A stretch of 64,000 nucleotides of DNA from Bacteriovorax sp. BSW11_IV (lineage in GTDB: Bacteria; Bdellovibrionota; Bacteriovoracia; Bacteriovoracales; Bacteriovoracaceae). The position numbers and the translations under genes were made by a program. Where the stretch lies: assembly GCF_000447755.1 (NCBI RefSeq), contig NZ_AUNE01000045.1:62001-126000 (forward strand), read 5' to 3'. The stretch's first letter is position 1. Each line of letters begins with the position of its first letter. The notes under the pieces were generated by a model. That model was not told where the DNA came from. It did not search any database and was given only the letters and a program-made list of their open reading frames with translations. Positions 36,832-45,933 of this stretch are shown one piece after another.

Positions 36832-37053
36832 TTATGCTGCAGCTTCTGCGTTTCTTCTTTTTTGGTAAGAAGTAACTCTTTTCATGTGATCTTCGATCAC
36901 TTCATATAGCTCAAGCTTAGTTGTTCTTGGGTCCATACCTTCTGGAAGAGTTGAGTAGATCATCTCGTTTTCAACTTCAGCAAAAATGTACCAAGTGTTA
37001 CCAAGTTTTTGGAAAAGAAATTCTGTGTCTTTAATTGTTTGTGTCATTGTCAT
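36832..37053 (-). CDS. Small cytoplasmic protein of unknown function
   Basis: 73 residues, starting behind a strong AGGAGGGG ribosome site that implies high translation. The sequence has a compact alpha/beta look (TEFLFQKLGNTWYIFAEVENEMIYSTLPEGM...) and an Ala-rich end. No known family recognised. It begins a two-gene transcript with the helical protein downstream. Confidence 0.7.
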   Translation of the reverse strand: MTMTQTIKDTEFLFQKLGNTWYIFAEVENEMIYSTLPEGMDPRTTKLELYEVIEDHMKRVTSYQKRRNAEAAA

Positions 37054-37229
37054 GGTGCCCCTCCTAGGATTTTATCATTGATCGATACCTGGTCTTCGTC
37101 CTAAAGTCCTTTTGGTATTTCTATATAACTTATCGGGGCAATTTGTAGAAACTTTAGACATTTTTTGAGGGGCAAAGTGTTGAAAATATAGACAATGAAT
37201 AAGAAAAATAAGGGGAGTTTTTTGGTCAA

Positions 37230-38219
37230 CTAAAAGTTGCCAATAACTCCCGCAAACATACTGAAGTTTGTTGTGAGATCTACAGCAATAGTGTCATTAG
37301 TTTCATTCCAATAGCTAGGGATTTGCGCCTCTGTAGATGTTGTCATAGTAAAGGGAAACTTCATTGAAACATCTGCACCAACTGAAACAAAGTACTGATC
37401 ACTTGGAAGAAGTTTTTTTAATTGAAGAATAGTTCCAATATTTGAAGAGAAAGAAATACCATGGAAAAGTCTCTCTTCTTCACCGAGATCACCATCTTGT
37501 CTTACAAGATGCCTGTTGTATCCAACCTTGAGTCCGCCACGAATTCCCCATGAGTATTTTTCATTACGATAAAAATCATAGTTCAGGACAGGACCAAAAT
37601 TAATTTCGGTATGAGATTCTTTCACATAGCGATTATCACTTAATAAGAATTCACTTTCTTGGGAAAGAATTCCACCTTCGAATCCAAAGTAAAAGCGATT
37701 AGTCTTATCAAAGTTTGCTTTTTTAGCATAAAAACCAGTCAATCCGAATTGAGAAGAGAAGTTCTCTTTATTCAATTTTAAATTGTGCTGGTAGTGTTGT
37801 TTGAATGAACTTCCGTAGTGAAAGTTGAATGAGGCCAGTAGAGATTTTTCACTAGCAATGGGATAATTTCTCGGTAGCGGCTCTTCTAATCTATAGTCAG
37901 TAGGATCATTATTTAAAGCAATCATTGGTTCATCAAGCTCATTAAGATTGTTATGAACAACTTTAACGAACTTTATTGGAATATAGGCATCGGAGCCGTC
38001 CCTCGTTACCGTTTTAAAGAAACCCTGATCTTTTTCATAACCACTAAATTCTCTCCCATGTAAATAGATCACTTGTCCTCTTCTGAGTATTTGAAGTACA
38101 GAGGCTTCTTCAGAGGGGGATTGGTAAAGTGGTGCTTCCAAGACTACGACCATTGCTTTTGGTTTTGCAAAAGTTGTTATTGAAAATACTAGCATGGTCA
38201 CAGTTAAGGCTTTTTTCAT
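37230..38219 (-). CDS. Secreted protein with SH3-like domain and outer-membrane barrel
   Basis: 329 residues with a signal peptide (MKKALTVTMLVFSITTFA). Residues 22-90 resemble a bacterial SH3 domain (VVLEAPLYQSPSEEASVLQILRRGQVIYLHG...GFFKTVTRDGSDAYIP), of the kind that binds peptidoglycan or peptides. The rest alternates beta strands ending in Phe (SMFAGVIGNF), typical of a barrel. Its start overlaps the stop of the upstream barrel gene by 4 bp, so the two barrels are made together. Confidence 0.7.
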   Translation of the reverse strand: MKKALTVTMLVFSITTFAKPKAMVVVLEAPLYQSPSEEASVLQILRRGQVIYLHGREFSGYEKDQGFFKTVTRDGSDAYIPIKFVKVVHNNLNELDEPMIALNNDPTDYRLEEPLPRNYPIASEKSLLASFNFHYGSSFKQHYQHNLKLNKENFSSQFGLTGFYAKKANFDKTNRFYFGFEGGILSQESEFLLSDNRYVKESHTEINFGPVLNYDFYRNEKYSWGIRGGLKVGYNRHLVRQDGDLGEEERLFHGISFSSNIGTILQLKKLLPSDQYFVSVGADVSMKFPFTMTTSTEAQIPSYWNETNDTIAVDLTTNFSMFAGVIGNF

Positions 38220-39301
38220 ATTTCTAACTCAAATTTATAACCAAATACAATTCCTGTGGATGTATTTGATGTTTTTTGTGAATCAAAGTTTAAATCCATA
38301 TCATCAAAGTTTTTTACGCTTGATCGATAATTAGTATAATTTAATCCCGCAAAGAAAATACCATATGAAGATCGATATTCTGCATCTAGCTCTAAGGTCC
38401 AAAATGTTGTTGATAGATCATATGTTGAAGTTTCTGATGACGATTTAATTTGTAAGCTGTCATAGAGACTTCTACCGGCCTCTATACTTGGAGTTAGTGT
38501 CCATTTGTTATTGATTTCAAATGGCAACTTCGCAGTTATTCCATAGAACAAGCTATTCCAAGAAGCATCTGTTTCATTAAACTCATTACCCTGAATCGCG
38601 ATTGTCGCTCCAATTTTTAGCGGTATCGTCGTATCCACATATGTTTTATATTTCAAAGTTCTAGCGTTAACACTTGTATCTTGAAGATTTGAAATATTGT
38701 TTGCGAAATAGCCAATATCCTTATTTTCAAAGGAAACCTGCACGTGATGATCAGTGTTGAAAAAATAGTTACTGGCAATTGGTGCTTTATTTTTACTATG
38801 ATCAATAGTGTATCTGTTTTCTGGTTTTAATTTTATGACCTCTTCAATTGAGTTCAAATTACTTGTGAGTGTGAAGTACTTTTTATCGCCATTAGCATCT
38901 AAAATGTATGAATAGGGACTTTCTGGACCTGAAAGGATGGCCTTTACGTAAACTGCTTTTTGAATTGTGAAAACGTTATCATCACTAATACGCTGAAGGC
39001 GTGAGTTTTTTCTAATTACTGCTTGATAAGGTTTTATTGATTTTTGTGCGTCTTCGTAGTGGTATCTCACTTTAGTCTTCTGTGGAATTGGCTCACTACG
39101 ACGGTTGAATTTTTCAAGCTTTCGAATTTCTTCGAGACCTGATTGGGAAAGGCCACTCAAAGGCACAATTGGTTCTTCTTCAATAAATTCGTCGATCTTA
39201 TTGTCATCTAAATCTACAATGACTTCTCCATCTGGAAAAAGAACTTCGTCATAGGCGTGTGCTTGCACCACGATTGCCAGAAGGCATAACAATACTTTCA
39301 T
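38216..39301 (-). CDS. Secreted outer-membrane barrel protein
   Basis: 361 residues with a signal peptide (MKVLLCLLAIVVQAHA). I start at ATG 39301, inside the Nudix stop codon (ATGA), which places the signal peptide at the very N-terminus. After a charged linker, residues 180-361 have long amphipathic strands (WTLTPSIEAGRSLYD, FWTLELDAEYRSSYGIFFAGLNY) ending TGIVFGYKFELEI. It lies between the Nudix gene and another barrel gene with translational coupling on both sides. Function unknown. Confidence 0.7.
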   Translation of the reverse strand: MKVLLCLLAIVVQAHAYDEVLFPDGEVIVDLDDNKIDEFIEEEPIVPLSGLSQSGLEEIRKLEKFNRRSEPIPQKTKVRYHYEDAQKSIKPYQAVIRKNSRLQRISDDNVFTIQKAVYVKAILSGPESPYSYILDANGDKKYFTLTSNLNSIEEVIKLKPENRYTIDHSKNKAPIASNYFFNTDHHVQVSFENKDIGYFANNISNLQDTSVNARTLKYKTYVDTTIPLKIGATIAIQGNEFNETDASWNSLFYGITAKLPFEINNKWTLTPSIEAGRSLYDSLQIKSSSETSTYDLSTTFWTLELDAEYRSSYGIFFAGLNYTNYRSSVKNFDDMDLNFDSQKTSNTSTGIVFGYKFELEI

Positions 39302-39702
39302 GGTAAATCCTTCGTGAGACAAAAGGCTTCATAGTTTGAAGAATAGTGAAAGTGCTCTTGTTGAATTTCTTCAATAGGTATCCACTTAAAGTTTGCATGT
39401 TCTTCACTCAATCTAACCTGCGGTGTATTTTCAAGATTTACATAAAAAACTTTTTCGATAACATTTTTTTGCCAACGATCAAAAAATTTATACTCAATTT
39501 GAGTTTCAATTGGAGTCGCCACAATTCCTGTTTCCTCGAAGAGCTCTCTTTTAGCGCCATCGAAAAAGGATTCGCCAGCATCGACTGATCCTGTGACATT
39601 TTGCCAAATATGGTTTCTTTCTCCACTTGTTTGTAAGAGGAGGAGGTGTTTTTTGTTTTGATGCCTTGCGTATACAATTACCTGTGCTTTCATCTTTTCC
39701 AT
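39298..39702 (-). CDS. Nudix hydrolase, NudB-like
   Basis: 134 residues with a perfect Nudix box: Gly, five residues, Glu, seven residues, RELFEETGI (starts at GSVDAGESFFDGAK). The preceding WQNVTGSV matches the dihydroneopterin triphosphate pyrophosphatase NudB, which acts in folate synthesis, so that is the best guess. It could start at ATG 39702 or three codons later. Its stop overlaps the start of a secreted barrel gene (ATGA), an odd partner for a cytosolic housekeeping enzyme. Confidence 0.8.
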   Translation of the reverse strand: MEKMKAQVIVYARHQNKKHLLLLQTSGERNHIWQNVTGSVDAGESFFDGAKRELFEETGIVATPIETQIEYKFFDRWQKNVIEKVFYVNLENTPQVRLSEEHANFKWIPIEEIQQEHFHYSSNYEAFCLTKDLP

Positions 39703-39811
39703 GACTTAAATTATAGCTGATTTTAAAAGACATAAAAGGTGAGGACAGGATTTCGTTTTGCACTGCGTTTTCTTTTGCCACATAATGTCCAAAATGGTAT
39801 GAATTTTCTCT

Positions 39812-40477
39812 ATGGATTTTTCAGCAGCACTACAAAAAATAGCTATTTTTCTACCAGGATTTCTTTTGGCCGTGGTTTTCCACGAAGTGGCACATGGGCT
39901 CATGGCCTTGAAATTTGGAGATGAAACAGCAAAACATGAAGGCAGGTTAACTTTAAACCCGGCCGCTCACTTTGATTCAGTGGGATCACTTCTCGTTCCT
40001 ATGGTTCTATTTGTGACTACGGGATTTTTATTTGGATGGGCAAAACCAGTTCCAGTTAATCCTATGAGATTTAAAAAATTTCGTGAAGGAATGTTCTGGG
40101 TAAGCTTTGCAGGACCATTAACGAATTTTATACTAGCAATTTTGTCGGCCTTGATCTGCGCATTGCTATTAGTTTTTGTTGATCCATCTTTTTATTTATT
40201 CGAACCATTTGTAAAAATGTTAACGTTTTCAGCTTCTATTAATATGGCCTTGGGAATTTTTAATTTAATTCCTCTGCCCCCATTGGATGGGTCAAAAATG
40301 GTTCAAGCATTTTTGGATTACAACCAATCACGTAAATTTGAAGAACTAGGACGATATTCGTTCTTTATTTTAATTGCTTTAATGATGACGGGTGGACTTT
40401 CTTATATTTTCACTCCAGGACAAGTATTAATTAATAAACTTTTGTATTTTTTTATTTATCTGTTTGGACAGGCTTAG
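39812..40477 (+). CDS. M50-family intramembrane zinc protease (site-2 type)
   Basis: 221 residues with about six hydrophobic helices. The zinc motif VVFHEVAHGLMALKFGD is in the first helix region and the second site LIPLPPLDGSKM near residue 148 supplies the Asp ligand. GRLTLNPAAHFD matches the short YwhC/Rip3-like M50 subfamily without PDZ domains. It lies 13 bp before scpA, an arrangement seen in many bacteria. The substrate is unknown. Confidence 0.9.
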   Translation: MDFSAALQKIAIFLPGFLLAVVFHEVAHGLMALKFGDETAKHEGRLTLNPAAHFDSVGSLLVPMVLFVTTGFLFGWAKPVPVNPMRFKKFREGMFWVSFAGPLTNFILAILSALICALLLVFVDPSFYLFEPFVKMLTFSASINMALGIFNLIPLPPLDGSKMVQAFLDYNQSRKFEELGRYSFFILIALMMTGGLSYIFTPGQVLINKLLYFFIYLFGQA

Positions 40478-40490
40478 TAGGGAATAACAT

Positions 40491-41486
40491 ATGTTAGACA
40501 CAAGTATTCAGGTTAAAACTGATCACTTTGATGGACCGCTGTCACTGCTTCTTCTTCTTATTCAAAAAGAAGAAATGAATGTACGTGATTTGGATCTAAC
40601 AAAGATAACTAAGCAGTACCTAGATTATCTTGATCAAATGCGCGAGTTAAATTTCGATTTAGCAGGAGACTACCTATATTTGGCGGCCACTCTTGTTCTA
40701 TTGAAATCTAAAAACTGTATTACTGAAGAAGAAAATGATTCCATTAAACGTGAGCTTGAATCATCAGATGGCCTCAATATCACAACTCAAGCAGAGCTTA
40801 TTCGCAGGCTTGAAGAGCTTCAACATTTTCAAAAAATGGGTGAGAAATTGTGGCAAATGCCTCGTTTAAACCAAGATGTGTTTGTTAAGCCAAAAGTGAA
40901 TAGGAAAGAGATTGTAAATTCGATTCTAGTGCCAATGGATCTTGAGAAGCTTACTTTAACAATGGTTGATTTTCTATTTAGAGAAAATAGAAAATATACA
41001 ATCGTAAAAAGAGATAGACTCTCTATTAAAGAAAAGCTGCAGTTTATGAAAGACAACTTGCAGCTTGGTCAAAAAACAGACCTTGATTCTCTTTTAGATG
41101 CCGATGGTAAAGGAAAAAATATCGATAATATCGTTATCACTTTTATCTCTTTACTTGAATTAGCTAGATTGAAACGAATTACAATTTTCCAGAATGAAGA
41201 TCTCGGAAATATTTATGTTGATGTTGTTAAGTCACTAGAAGACTTCAACGTAGATCAAGCAGATGGGTTTGAAGAAGAGGGACAAGCAGAAGCGGACGCT
41301 TTGGATGCAGAGCTGACAAGTGTAATTAACGAGTCAATGGATGCAGTAGATAAGATCGCTTCAGCCGATGAGATTACTGAAGACGAAACATTTGAAGAAG
41401 AAGTTGAACAAGAACAGGAAATTCCTGAAGAGCTATTAAATATTGGCTCTGATAATAATGAAGACGAACCTGTAACAATCCAATAA
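40491..41486 (+). CDS. scpA: Segregation and condensation protein A
   Basis: 331 residues. The kleisin subunit of the SMC-ScpAB condensin: FDGPLSLLLLLIQKEEMNVRDLDL at the N-terminus and LVLLKSKNCI near residue 72 are typical. About 75 residues at the C-terminus are an Asp/Glu-rich tail (for example DGFEEEGQAEADALDAELT) not found in ordinary ScpA of about 250 residues. The last base of its stop is the first base of the scpB ATG, so the two are translationally coupled. Confidence 0.93.
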   Translation: MLDTSIQVKTDHFDGPLSLLLLLIQKEEMNVRDLDLTKITKQYLDYLDQMRELNFDLAGDYLYLAATLVLLKSKNCITEEENDSIKRELESSDGLNITTQAELIRRLEELQHFQKMGEKLWQMPRLNQDVFVKPKVNRKEIVNSILVPMDLEKLTLTMVDFLFRENRKYTIVKRDRLSIKEKLQFMKDNLQLGQKTDLDSLLDADGKGKNIDNIVITFISLLELARLKRITIFQNEDLGNIYVDVVKSLEDFNVDQADGFEEEGQAEADALDAELTSVINESMDAVDKIASADEITEDETFEEEVEQEQEIPEELLNIGSDNNEDEPVTIQ

Positions 41487-43153
41487 TGGAAGAGATTATG
41501 GAAGAGACAAATTCTACACACACAGAACAAATTAATGAATCAATTGAAATGATGGAAGAGACTGTTGTTTATCCAAATGAAGATGAACTTTCTTTTCCTG
41601 AAGTGGAAGTTGTCATGGCCCAAGTCGCAGAAGAACTTGCTGACTACGATGGAGAATCGGTTGCATCAAAAGACTTTTCTCTTGAGCTAAATTTTCTTGA
41701 TGACAAGAAACAAGAAGACAAAATTTGGCAAGCTCGTACAGGTTTAAATTTTGAAACACTATGTGGTGCTATTGAAACAATTATTTTCATGAGTGATAAG
41801 CCAATCTCTCTTGCTAAAATTAAATCATTCATAGATGAAGACCTACCATTGAGAGTCATTCACGAGGCGCTAGCAAGACTACAAGAAGACTATGAGCAGA
41901 AATTCCACGGGATTCGTCTTGCCGAGGTAGCTGAAGGTTATCAATTTAGAACTAAGGCGACTTACGCTAAATATATCCAAGATATTTTCAAAGTTACTGA
42001 ACTTGTTCTTTCTCCAACAGCTCTGGAAGTTCTGGCGATTATTGCTTACAAACAACCAGTTTCTAAAGTTGAAGTTGAAAAAATTAGAGGTGTCGATAGT
42101 TCTCATATTATTAGAGGTCTAATCGATAAGAGACTTGTTAAAGTTGCTGGTCGTTCTGAAGAAGTAGGTAAGCCAGTACTTTATGCAACAACGTCTGAAT
42201 TCTTAGAAGTGTTCAACATTAATGATCTTAGTGGTCTTCCTCCTGAGTATGAGCTTCAAGATATGGCCACTCAAAGTGTTGGAAAAATTGCAGATATTAA
42301 AACACTTGTACATGATGGTGATAAAAAGAGATTTTCTTTCGACGAACTTTCTGAACTTGATGAGCTTACAGAAAGCATTAAAAATATTAGTGCTGAAACA
42401 GACTTCATCAAATCACTTAGAGTTGAAGAGAAAAAACGCATCTCTGAAGTAGGAACTGTTGTTAAGACGGCATTTGATCTTCTTGAAGAGTTCGTAAATA
42501 GCTCACAAGTTGCAAAAATTAATATGGAAGCTGTTGCCTCTGAATTAATGACAGCTGGAATAGACCCACAAGTTATTAGTGATCTTTCGGCCGGTCCATT
42601 TAATACTCCAGAAGTATTTGATGAAGATGAAGACTTCCAGATGATTGATCTTGACACTGGTGAGACAATTCTATTTGACGATGAATTTGATATCGAAGTT
42701 GAACTTGAAGAAGATATGGAAGAAGAAGATCTCTTTGAAGATGATCTTTCTGAATACCCAACTGAAGATGCTGAAGATCTTGCAATGAAGGCAGCACTTA
42801 TTGCTGATGGAATGGGTGGTATCGATTCATATATTGGAGATGAAGAGTCTGAAGAAGAGGATTCTGATGAGATCCATGTTAAGGAAGAAAATACATTCAA
42901 TCTATTTAACGATGATGAAGATGCAGCAACTTCTTTGGCCCGAGCTCTTGATCAGGCCTTTGCAAAATTAACAGGTTCTACTCTTGATGACGATTCTGAC
43001 CTTGAGGAAACTCATAAGAATATAGCTGAAAAGGGTAATAATCTCGATAGTTTAACTGATGACGTAATCAGAAAAGGAAACGATCTTGATCTAGACCTTT
43101 CTTTTTTGAAGAGTAGTGAAAATTCTTCAGAAGACTCAATAGATTTAGACTAA
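41486..43153 (+). CDS. scpB: Segregation and condensation protein B with long acidic extensions
   Basis: 555 residues, far longer than the usual 180-250. The conserved winged-helix ScpB core occupies about residues 88-270 (LCGAIETIIFMSDKPISLAKI, ALEVLAIIAYKQPVSKVEVEKIRGVDS, KPVLYATTSEFLEVFN). About 87 acidic residues precede it and about 285 Asp/Glu-rich residues follow, with further conserved-looking helical segments. The frame is uninterrupted, so this is not a frameshift. ScpB regulates loading and ATPase of SMC; the tails are probably disordered and may control DNA contact. Confidence 0.92.
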   Translation: MEEIMEETNSTHTEQINESIEMMEETVVYPNEDELSFPEVEVVMAQVAEELADYDGESVASKDFSLELNFLDDKKQEDKIWQARTGLNFETLCGAIETIIFMSDKPISLAKIKSFIDEDLPLRVIHEALARLQEDYEQKFHGIRLAEVAEGYQFRTKATYAKYIQDIFKVTELVLSPTALEVLAIIAYKQPVSKVEVEKIRGVDSSHIIRGLIDKRLVKVAGRSEEVGKPVLYATTSEFLEVFNINDLSGLPPEYELQDMATQSVGKIADIKTLVHDGDKKRFSFDELSELDELTESIKNISAETDFIKSLRVEEKKRISEVGTVVKTAFDLLEEFVNSSQVAKINMEAVASELMTAGIDPQVISDLSAGPFNTPEVFDEDEDFQMIDLDTGETILFDDEFDIEVELEEDMEEEDLFEDDLSEYPTEDAEDLAMKAALIADGMGGIDSYIGDEESEEEDSDEIHVKEENTFNLFNDDEDAATSLARALDQAFAKLTGSTLDDDSDLEETHKNIAEKGNNLDSLTDDVIRKGNDLDLDLSFLKSSENSSEDSIDLD

Positions 43154-43166
43154 TCCATTGACTTCG

Positions 43167-43194
43167 GCGGGGTTATCGCTTATTTTAGCCCCGC
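43167..43194 (+). terminator. GC-rich hairpin after scpB
   Basis: GCGGGG / CCCCGC, 6 bp with a 16-nt loop, starts 14 nt past the scpB stop. No T run follows on the plus strand. A weak terminator or processing site between scpB and rluB. Confidence 0.4.
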
Positions 43195-43251
43195 ATAAAT
43201 CATGCAAAATTATTAACTTCTAAACGGCCGTGATGGCAGATTGGAGGACCG

Positions 43252-44283
43252 ATGGAAAACGGAATCCGCTTACAAAAATTTATTGCAGACTGTGGTATTA
43301 CTTCTAGACGTAAGGCCGAAGAGCTTATCGTTCAAGGACGTGTTACTATCAATGGTACAACAGTTACTCAACTAGGAACTAAAGTTAATCCTGCTAATGA
43401 TGCTGTTGTTGTTGATGGGCAAATTGCAGACTTAAATGCTGTTCAAAAAATATATGCAGTTGTTAATAAGCCTCGTGGTTATATGACAACTGTATCTGAT
43501 CCAGAAGGAAGAAAGACTGTATTAGATTTAGTACAAGAAATTTCTGAGAGGATTTATCCTGTAGGACGTCTGGATTATTTATCTGAAGGACTTCTAATCC
43601 TAACAAATGATGGTGAAGTGGCCAATATGATCATTCACCCTAGTAATGAAATTGAAAAAGTTTACGAAGTAAAAGTTTTCGGTGCCGTTAATGAGTTCCT
43701 ACTTAAGAAATTAAGAGCTGGAGTTCAACTAGAAGAAGGATTTGTTAAACCTATTTCTGTTCGTGTTATTAAGCAACTTCCAACAAAAACTTGGTTAGAG
43801 TTTAGACTTGGAGAAGGTAAGAACAGAGAGATTAGAAGAATTTGTGAAGCTTGTAACCTAACTGTTGATAAGCTAAAGCGTATTGCCATTGGCGGCCTTG
43901 TTGTTGAAGGTATCAGACCAGGTGGGGTACGTTATGTTACAAAAGGAAATCTTTTAAGAGCTATTGGTTTAAATTCTGATGGAACTAAATCAAAAGATTC
44001 AAAATCATATTTCTCTGCTAAGAAATCTATCGACCTTAAGAAAAAAGGTGCACAGGTAGGTTCAGCCGCCGACGATGAAGGATTCAAGAAGTTTAGAAAA
44101 GCAGATTACTTCAAAAACGTTAAAGAGCTAGAAGAGAAAAGAAAGCTAGAGGCCAAGAAAGAAAGAACTGAGGCCTATATGATTAAAGAAGAAGCACACC
44201 AGAAGAGAAAAGCTAAAAAAGCTTTTAGAGCTAAGAAAAAGTCTGAAGTTCAAAAAGGTGTTCACGCTAAAATTGTTGATTAA
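43252..44283 (+). CDS. rluB: 23S rRNA pseudouridine synthase, RluB type
   Basis: 343 residues. N-terminal S4 RNA-binding domain (RLQKFIADCGITSRRKAEELI), then the RsuA/RluB catalytic domain with the active Asp in VGRLDYLSEGLLILTNDG near residue 104 and GEGKNREIRRICEA. About 100 C-terminal residues are a Lys/Arg/Glu-rich tail of the kind seen in some RluB proteins (KKERTEAYMIKEEAHQKRKAKK). RBS GGAGGACC before the ATG. It completes the M50-scpA-scpB-rluB group conserved in many bacteria. Confidence 0.9.
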   Translation: MENGIRLQKFIADCGITSRRKAEELIVQGRVTINGTTVTQLGTKVNPANDAVVVDGQIADLNAVQKIYAVVNKPRGYMTTVSDPEGRKTVLDLVQEISERIYPVGRLDYLSEGLLILTNDGEVANMIIHPSNEIEKVYEVKVFGAVNEFLLKKLRAGVQLEEGFVKPISVRVIKQLPTKTWLEFRLGEGKNREIRRICEACNLTVDKLKRIAIGGLVVEGIRPGGVRYVTKGNLLRAIGLNSDGTKSKDSKSYFSAKKSIDLKKKGAQVGSAADDEGFKKFRKADYFKNVKELEEKRKLEAKKERTEAYMIKEEAHQKRKAKKAFRAKKKSEVQKGVHAKIVD

Positions 44284-44292
44284 TTTTCAAAG

Positions 44293-44315
44293 AGCTCTCC
44301 ACTAAGTGGAGAGCT
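44293..44315. terminator. Shared terminator hairpin between rluB and the converging kinase
   Basis: AGCTCTCCAC / GTGGAGAGCT, a perfect 10-bp stem with a 3-nt loop. On the plus strand TTCTGTTATTTTC follows; on the minus strand CTTTGAAAA follows. It overlaps the last codons of the leftward kinase gene. Confidence 0.7.
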
Positions 44316-45621
44316 TTCTGTTATTTTCTGAAATCGGAAAAATTATTTCAAAACATGTACCATTACTTGGTTTAGATGTTACTTCAACGCGTCCACCGTT
44401 AGCATTCACAATTTTATAGAGAATAGGCAAACCAAGACCACTACCTTTTTCATTCTTTGTTCCCAATGTAGTAGTATTCTTTTGAACCTCAAAAAGTTCA
44501 CTTATCTTTTTCTCGTCCATACCAACTCCTTGATCAGTGATACGGAAGATGAAGTTGTTGTTAAACTCTTCGAAGATTAATGTGACAGTTTGATTTTCAT
44601 GAGAGAACTTTAAAGCATTTGAAAGTAGATTTCCTAGAATAGAAGTGACGAGCTGATTTTTTGAGATAGTAAGTATGACTTCACTATCTAGTCTGTTAAA
44701 AATATAAAGTTGAACATTCTTTTCCACATAATTGTCTTCAAACTTATCTTTAACTTCTGCGAGAGCTTCGCTTACTAAAGTTAGTTCAGATGTTCTTGGG
44801 GGTGTATGCTCTAGTGTCTTAATGGTTTGAATTTCTTTTTGATATTCTCGCACTTGCTCTAGGCGCCTTTGCACTCGCTCAAGTTTGCTCTGATCCCCAC
44901 TTCTAATGGCCAAACGCAAACCATTTTCAATTATGTGAAGATCATTTTTAAGATCATGAGTAATGATATTGAAAAGATTATCGTTAAACCATTTTTGATC
45001 TTCAACTTCTTCTTTTAGTTTTTGCATTTGAGAAATGAATAAGAACGGAGTGGTGAGGGCAATCGCCATATAGGCGGCAACTGCACATGACCAACCCCAA
45101 AATTCAGACCCCGGCTCCATTCTATAAAATGCAAAAGTAAGGCAGTTTAAAAACGTATAGATCAAAATACCAAACATGATCCTATGAAAAACCGTAGATT
45201 TTTCATTGAGCATAATTTTGATCATTGTATCTGCAGCAGGAGAGAAAATTGTTATTGCAATAGGCAGTGTGTAGATAGTGAAATTATCTGTGAGGTTTGA
45301 GAGAATAAAATAAAGTAAGAGGCCTGTTCCAATAATTATGGAATGTTTTTTTACAGAGATCTTTTCATTTAATGTTTCTACAGCGTATTGAGATAGTAAA
45401 AACATAGGAACAGCATGGGCAACAAAGAAAAAGGAAATTAATCGAGGAGACTGTGGCGTTGAAAAATTAATAATGTATGCTAAAAGTACTGCAAACCAAT
45501 AAAACGTGATGATTTTTAGAGAAGGATTTTTTGCACTTTTGTGCAAAAAATAATTTAAGATCAAATTAACGAGAATTAGTCCTAATAAAATAAGATATAA
45601 AGTAATAATTGATGTTGGCAC
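44302..45621 (-). CDS. Membrane sensor histidine kinase with seven-helix N-terminus
   Basis: 439 residues. The first 220 residues form about seven membrane helices, resembling 7TM sensor kinases. Then comes a HisKA-like domain with FNIITHDLKNDLHIIENGL (phosphoaccepting His near 243) and a HATPase with NLLSNALKFSHENQ, FRITDQGVGMDE and GSGLGLPILYKI. It ends without a receiver domain. The downstream hairpin is shared with rluB. The signal and the partner response regulator are unknown. Confidence 0.87.
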   Translation of the reverse strand: MPTSIITLYLILLGLILVNLILNYFLHKSAKNPSLKIITFYWFAVLLAYIINFSTPQSPRLISFFFVAHAVPMFLLSQYAVETLNEKISVKKHSIIIGTGLLLYFILSNLTDNFTIYTLPIAITIFSPAADTMIKIMLNEKSTVFHRIMFGILIYTFLNCLTFAFYRMEPGSEFWGWSCAVAAYMAIALTTPFLFISQMQKLKEEVEDQKWFNDNLFNIITHDLKNDLHIIENGLRLAIRSGDQSKLERVQRRLEQVREYQKEIQTIKTLEHTPPRTSELTLVSEALAEVKDKFEDNYVEKNVQLYIFNRLDSEVILTISKNQLVTSILGNLLSNALKFSHENQTVTLIFEEFNNNFIFRITDQGVGMDEKKISELFEVQKNTTTLGTKNEKGSGLGLPILYKIVNANGGRVEVTSKPSNGTCFEIIFPISENNRKLST

Positions 45622-45657
45622 TCTAGAATTTTCTCTAAAGTCACAATAAAAGTAAAG

Positions 45658-45933
45658 TTATTGTTCTAAACGACAACCAAATCTTTCACCCTTAAATTCA
45701 GCAAAAGAAGTTTCAAAAAGAAAAGTCGCAAAGACTGATTTTTTACTTTTGTCCAAAACATAGCTAGATACTGGAACAACGTAAGTTGAGAATTCTTTAC
45801 ATTGTCCCTCTGGAAGTTGTTCTACAAATACACATGAGCAGAACTCTTTAACAAAACTCGACGTGACGGCTTTGCGTAGACCACAAGACGAAGTAAGAAG
45901 AACAATGGTCATTAGGCATAATATTTTTTTCAT
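45658..45933 (-). CDS. Small Cys-containing lipoprotein
   Basis: 91 residues. Signal peptide ending in LLTSSC, a good lipobox, so a lipid-anchored envelope protein. The mature part contains four further Cys (FCSC, GQC, FGC) that may pair. Its ATG overlaps the stop of the upstream hydrolase gene (TAATG), so the two are coupled. No domain recognised. Confidence 0.75.
   Translation of the reverse strand: MKKILCLMTIVLLTSSCGLRKAVTSSFVKEFCSCVFVEQLPEGQCKEFSTYVVPVSSYVLDKSKKSVFATFLFETSFAEFKGERFGCRLEQ

Noticed and set aside
42271-42900. Ser-rich 209-codon reverse-strand ORF opposite scpB
   Set aside because: It is the mirror of the Asp/Glu-rich scpB tail (GAT/GAA codons read as ATC/TTC and AGC/TCT-like codons); no ribosome site and no domain.
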